64,000 bases of DNA from UBA2402 sp037139735 (GTDB taxonomy: Bacteria; Planctomycetota; Phycisphaerae; Phycisphaerales; UBA1924). The DNA is taken from assembly GCA_037139735.1 (NCBI GenBank), contig JBAXFU010000003.1, positions 30,309-94,308 of the forward strand, read 5' to 3'. A model generated the notes under the pieces. That model was given only the letters and a program-made list of their open reading frames with translations. It had not been told where the DNA came from and did not search any database. Numbering within the stretch: the first letter of the stretch is position 1; every line of letters begins with the position of its first letter. The translations under genes and the position numbers were made by a program. This document shows positions 61,528-64,000 of the stretch, piece by piece.

Positions 61528-62421
61528 ATGCCCGACGACACGCCCCAAGACGCATTCCGGTGGCCGCCCGTGCCCGAAGGGGGCGTCGTGGCCACGTCGG
61601 TGTCGGGATCCGGAGGCGGAGGGCCGTCGATGGCGGGCGTTGCGCGCGTCGTGACGTGGCGGGATCACCTCGTGGATGTCGAACGAACGTGGCTCGGGCT
61701 CGAGCGGCCCGCATTGGCGGACATGATTCGCGAGGCGGGGTGGCGATGCGAGGCGGCGGCGAGTTGCTGCGCCCGGTGCGGCCGGACGGCGGGCGGCGAG
61801 GAGACGCTCGATCCGCGAGACGCGGCGCCAGCGGAGGCCGGCTGCGTGTCGTGCCGCGGGGTGCAGATGGCGTGGGATCGCGTGGTGCGACTGGGCGAGC
61901 ACGACGGGCTGCTTCGATCGGTGGTGCTGGAGATCAAGTTCGGTCGAGCTCGCGGGCTTGGGCGCGATCTTGGGCGGGTGCTGGGTCGAGCGATCGCCGA
62001 GCGGATGGAGTTGGCGGGCGGCGGGTGGAGCGACGTGGTAGTGGTGCCGATGCCGTCGTCGCGATGGAGGCGATTCGTGCGGGGGATCGATCACGCGGCG
62101 GTGGTGGCGCAGGGCGTGGCGCGCGAGTTGGGAGTGCGCCGCGAGCGATGGCTGACCAGGGCGCACCGGCCGGCGCAGTCGACGTTGTCGGAAGCGGCGC
62201 GACGACGCAACGTGGCGGGCGTGATGGCGATGACGCGTCGGGGGCGGCGTGGTGCGGCCTTGGCCGCGGACCATGGCGGGCGCCTGGTGCTGCTGGTGGA
62301 CGACGTGATGACGACGGGATCGACGATGCGGGAGGCGTGCCGCCGCGTGCGTGCGGCGGCGGGCCCGGGCACGGAGCTCTGGGCCTGCGTGGCGACGGTG
62401 GCCGGGGACGGGGCGGCCTGA
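61528..62421 (+). CDS. ComF family protein (phosphoribosyltransferase fold)
   Basis: A 297-residue protein. An N-terminal zinc-finger-like part with CCARCGRTAGG and GCVSCRG is followed by a type I phosphoribosyltransferase domain with VVVVPMPSSRWRRFVRGIDH, AAVVAQGVARELGV and VLLVDDVMTTGSTMREACRR (the PRPP loop). This is the ComF/GntX layout; ComF helps DNA uptake in competent bacteria, but the family is also present in non-competent species. It starts at ATG 61528. Confidence 0.85.
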   Translation: MPDDTPQDAFRWPPVPEGGVVATSVSGSGGGGPSMAGVARVVTWRDHLVDVERTWLGLERPALADMIREAGWRCEAAASCCARCGRTAGGEETLDPRDAAPAEAGCVSCRGVQMAWDRVVRLGEHDGLLRSVVLEIKFGRARGLGRDLGRVLGRAIAERMELAGGGWSDVVVVPMPSSRWRRFVRGIDHAAVVAQGVARELGVRRERWLTRAHRPAQSTLSEAARRRNVAGVMAMTRRGRRGAALAADHGGRLVLLVDDVMTTGSTMREACRRVRAAAGPGTELWACVATVAGDGAA

Positions 62422-62562
62422 TCGGGTTCTGGAAGGTGCTTGAAGGAGGAGCGGGGAGGAGGTGGGAGGACTGCGGAAGGGATCGCGGGGGAATCTGGCG
62501 GCGCAAGTCGATGGCGGGCGGCTCTTTGACAACAATTCGCCTCACGATTTGTCTGCGGCAAC

Positions 62563-62592
62563 TTGACGGGGGGGAAGGCGAACGCTTAGTAT
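62563..62592 (+). promoter_or_regulatory. Sigma-70-type promoter of the rRNA operon
   Basis: TTGACG at 62563-62568 and TAGTAT at 62587-62592 are separated by 18 bp. Five of six -35 bases fit the consensus. It lies 141 nt after comF and about 466 nt before 16S rRNA. A second weaker TTGACA at 62526-62531, with TTGTCT 17 bp downstream, may be a tandem promoter. Confidence 0.7.
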
Positions 62593-63058
62593 CTCGCCCT
62601 GCTGATTTCGCAGCGGACCACCCGACGAACGCCTCGCGTTCAAGGGCCGCACAGCGAGTGAGCAGCCAGCTCTTTGACAAGTGAACAGTTGGGAATACCG
62701 CACGAGAGTGTGGCGTTCGTGTGTCGGTGCACACCGAGGGCTTCGACAAGCCCATCACGAACGCGATCCTCAAATATGTCACGTCAGCCCGTACAAGCTG
62801 GCCAAACGTGACGTCGGGCCTCTTCTTCACAGGGGGGCCGGTTTCACTCTCGTGCAAGACTTGCATCGGTTCTTCAACCCAACCGATGCGAGGTGAACGA
62901 GTGAAGCCAAATTTTCCATCCATGCCAATGGATGGCAGGAGTCCTTCCCCCGAAGGGCTCCTGGAGACCGCCTGCGAGAAGGTTCGAAAGAACTGGACGC
63001 AGGTCACATGGTCTTCTTCTCTTGAGATCAAAGCCTCCGCAAGGAGGTTCAAGGAAAT
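62593..63058 (+). ncRNA. 16S rRNA leader with many stem-loops
   Basis: About 470 nt of transcribed leader. It contains at least six perfect or nearly perfect hairpins. The first is a closed three-way junction at 62713-62764 (outer 9-bp stem GCGTTCGTG/CACGAACGC; inner hairpins at 62724-62737 and 62738-62753). Others are 62778-62812 (GTCACGT/ACGTGAC), 62843-62905 (TTCACTC/GAGTGAA around a 12-bp stem 62860-62871/62881-62892), 62916-62935 (8-bp, 4-nt loop) and 62937-62962 (11 bp, one wobble). Open frames here, including one running into 16S, are not genes. Function may be processing, antitermination or assembly. Confidence 0.65.
62669..62680 (+). promoter_or_regulatory. boxA-like antitermination element
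   Basis: GCTCTTTGACAA matches the rRNA boxA pattern (TGCTCTTTAACAA in E. coli), bound by NusB-S10 to prevent early termination. It lies about 77 nt after the -10 element. The same 12 bases also occur at 62521-62532, upstream of the promoter. Confidence 0.7.

Positions 63059-64000
<942 letters not shown>

Overview
The window is a GC-rich bacterial chromosome segment, most likely from a planctomycete of the class Phycisphaerae. Four things point there. At least five secreted proteins end in a dockerin-like EF-hand pair closed by a terminal Cys. There are prepilin-like proteins with a C-terminal DG-H motif. A TIGR03790-type secreted protein is present. The partial 16S rRNA at the right edge has planctomycete-like features. 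Genes are dense on both strands, and many of the longest open frames are antisense shadows caused by the high GC content. I see no CRISPR array, insertion sequence, prophage, plasmid gene or tRNA.

Layout. 1-7.5 kb: a LolC/E-type ABC permease (cut by the left edge), a Gfo/Idh/MocA-like protein, an enoyl-CoA hydratase family protein, rpsP with its own terminator, a MEMO1-family protein, rimO and a small hypothetical. 7.6-15.3 kb: three secreted GC-type dockerin proteins (unknown, M36 metalloprotease, SGNH hydrolase). 15.3-18.3 kb: a frame-disrupted small gene, a lipoprotein and an RND-type periplasmic adaptor. 18.4-25 kb: futalosine hydrolase (menaquinone), an OmpH/Skp-like chaperone, mnmE, a PhnP-like hydrolase and an OmpR/histidine-kinase pair. 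25-31.2 kb, minus strand: nadK, dxs, a polyprenyl diphosphate synthase, a PTS IIA protein and rsmB. The dxs and prenyl synthase genes supply isoprenoids that could feed the quinone side chain.

31-38.6 kb: an orphan histidine kinase, a BshC-like unknown, a GT2 glycosyltransferase, an endonuclease/exonuclease/phosphatase-fold lipoprotein, a beta-barrel protein and a pseudopilin-like protein. 39-47.7 kb: a repeat-built dockerin protein, a divergent DUF1080/GH29 fucosidase pair, cutC, small membrane proteins, an FmdB-like protein without cysteines, a ROK kinase and an M28 peptidase. 47.7-57.5 kb: a possible FlgM-like protein, a SPOR-like lipoprotein, an isolated nuoD, planctomycete-type hypotheticals, a YbaY-like lipoprotein, an RDD membrane protein and a Nif3-like protein. 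57.5-62.4 kb: another dockerin protein, the TIGR03790-type protein, ilvE and comF. 62.4-64 kb: rRNA promoter, a highly structured leader and the first ~940 nt of 16S rRNA.

The best candidates for new biology are the terminal-Cys dockerin set, a 13-bp tandem repeat that shifts the frame of a small translationally coupled gene, the folded 16S leader, an MnmE with a degenerate G4 motif, and compensated changes in the 16S 530-loop region where a universal primer binds.
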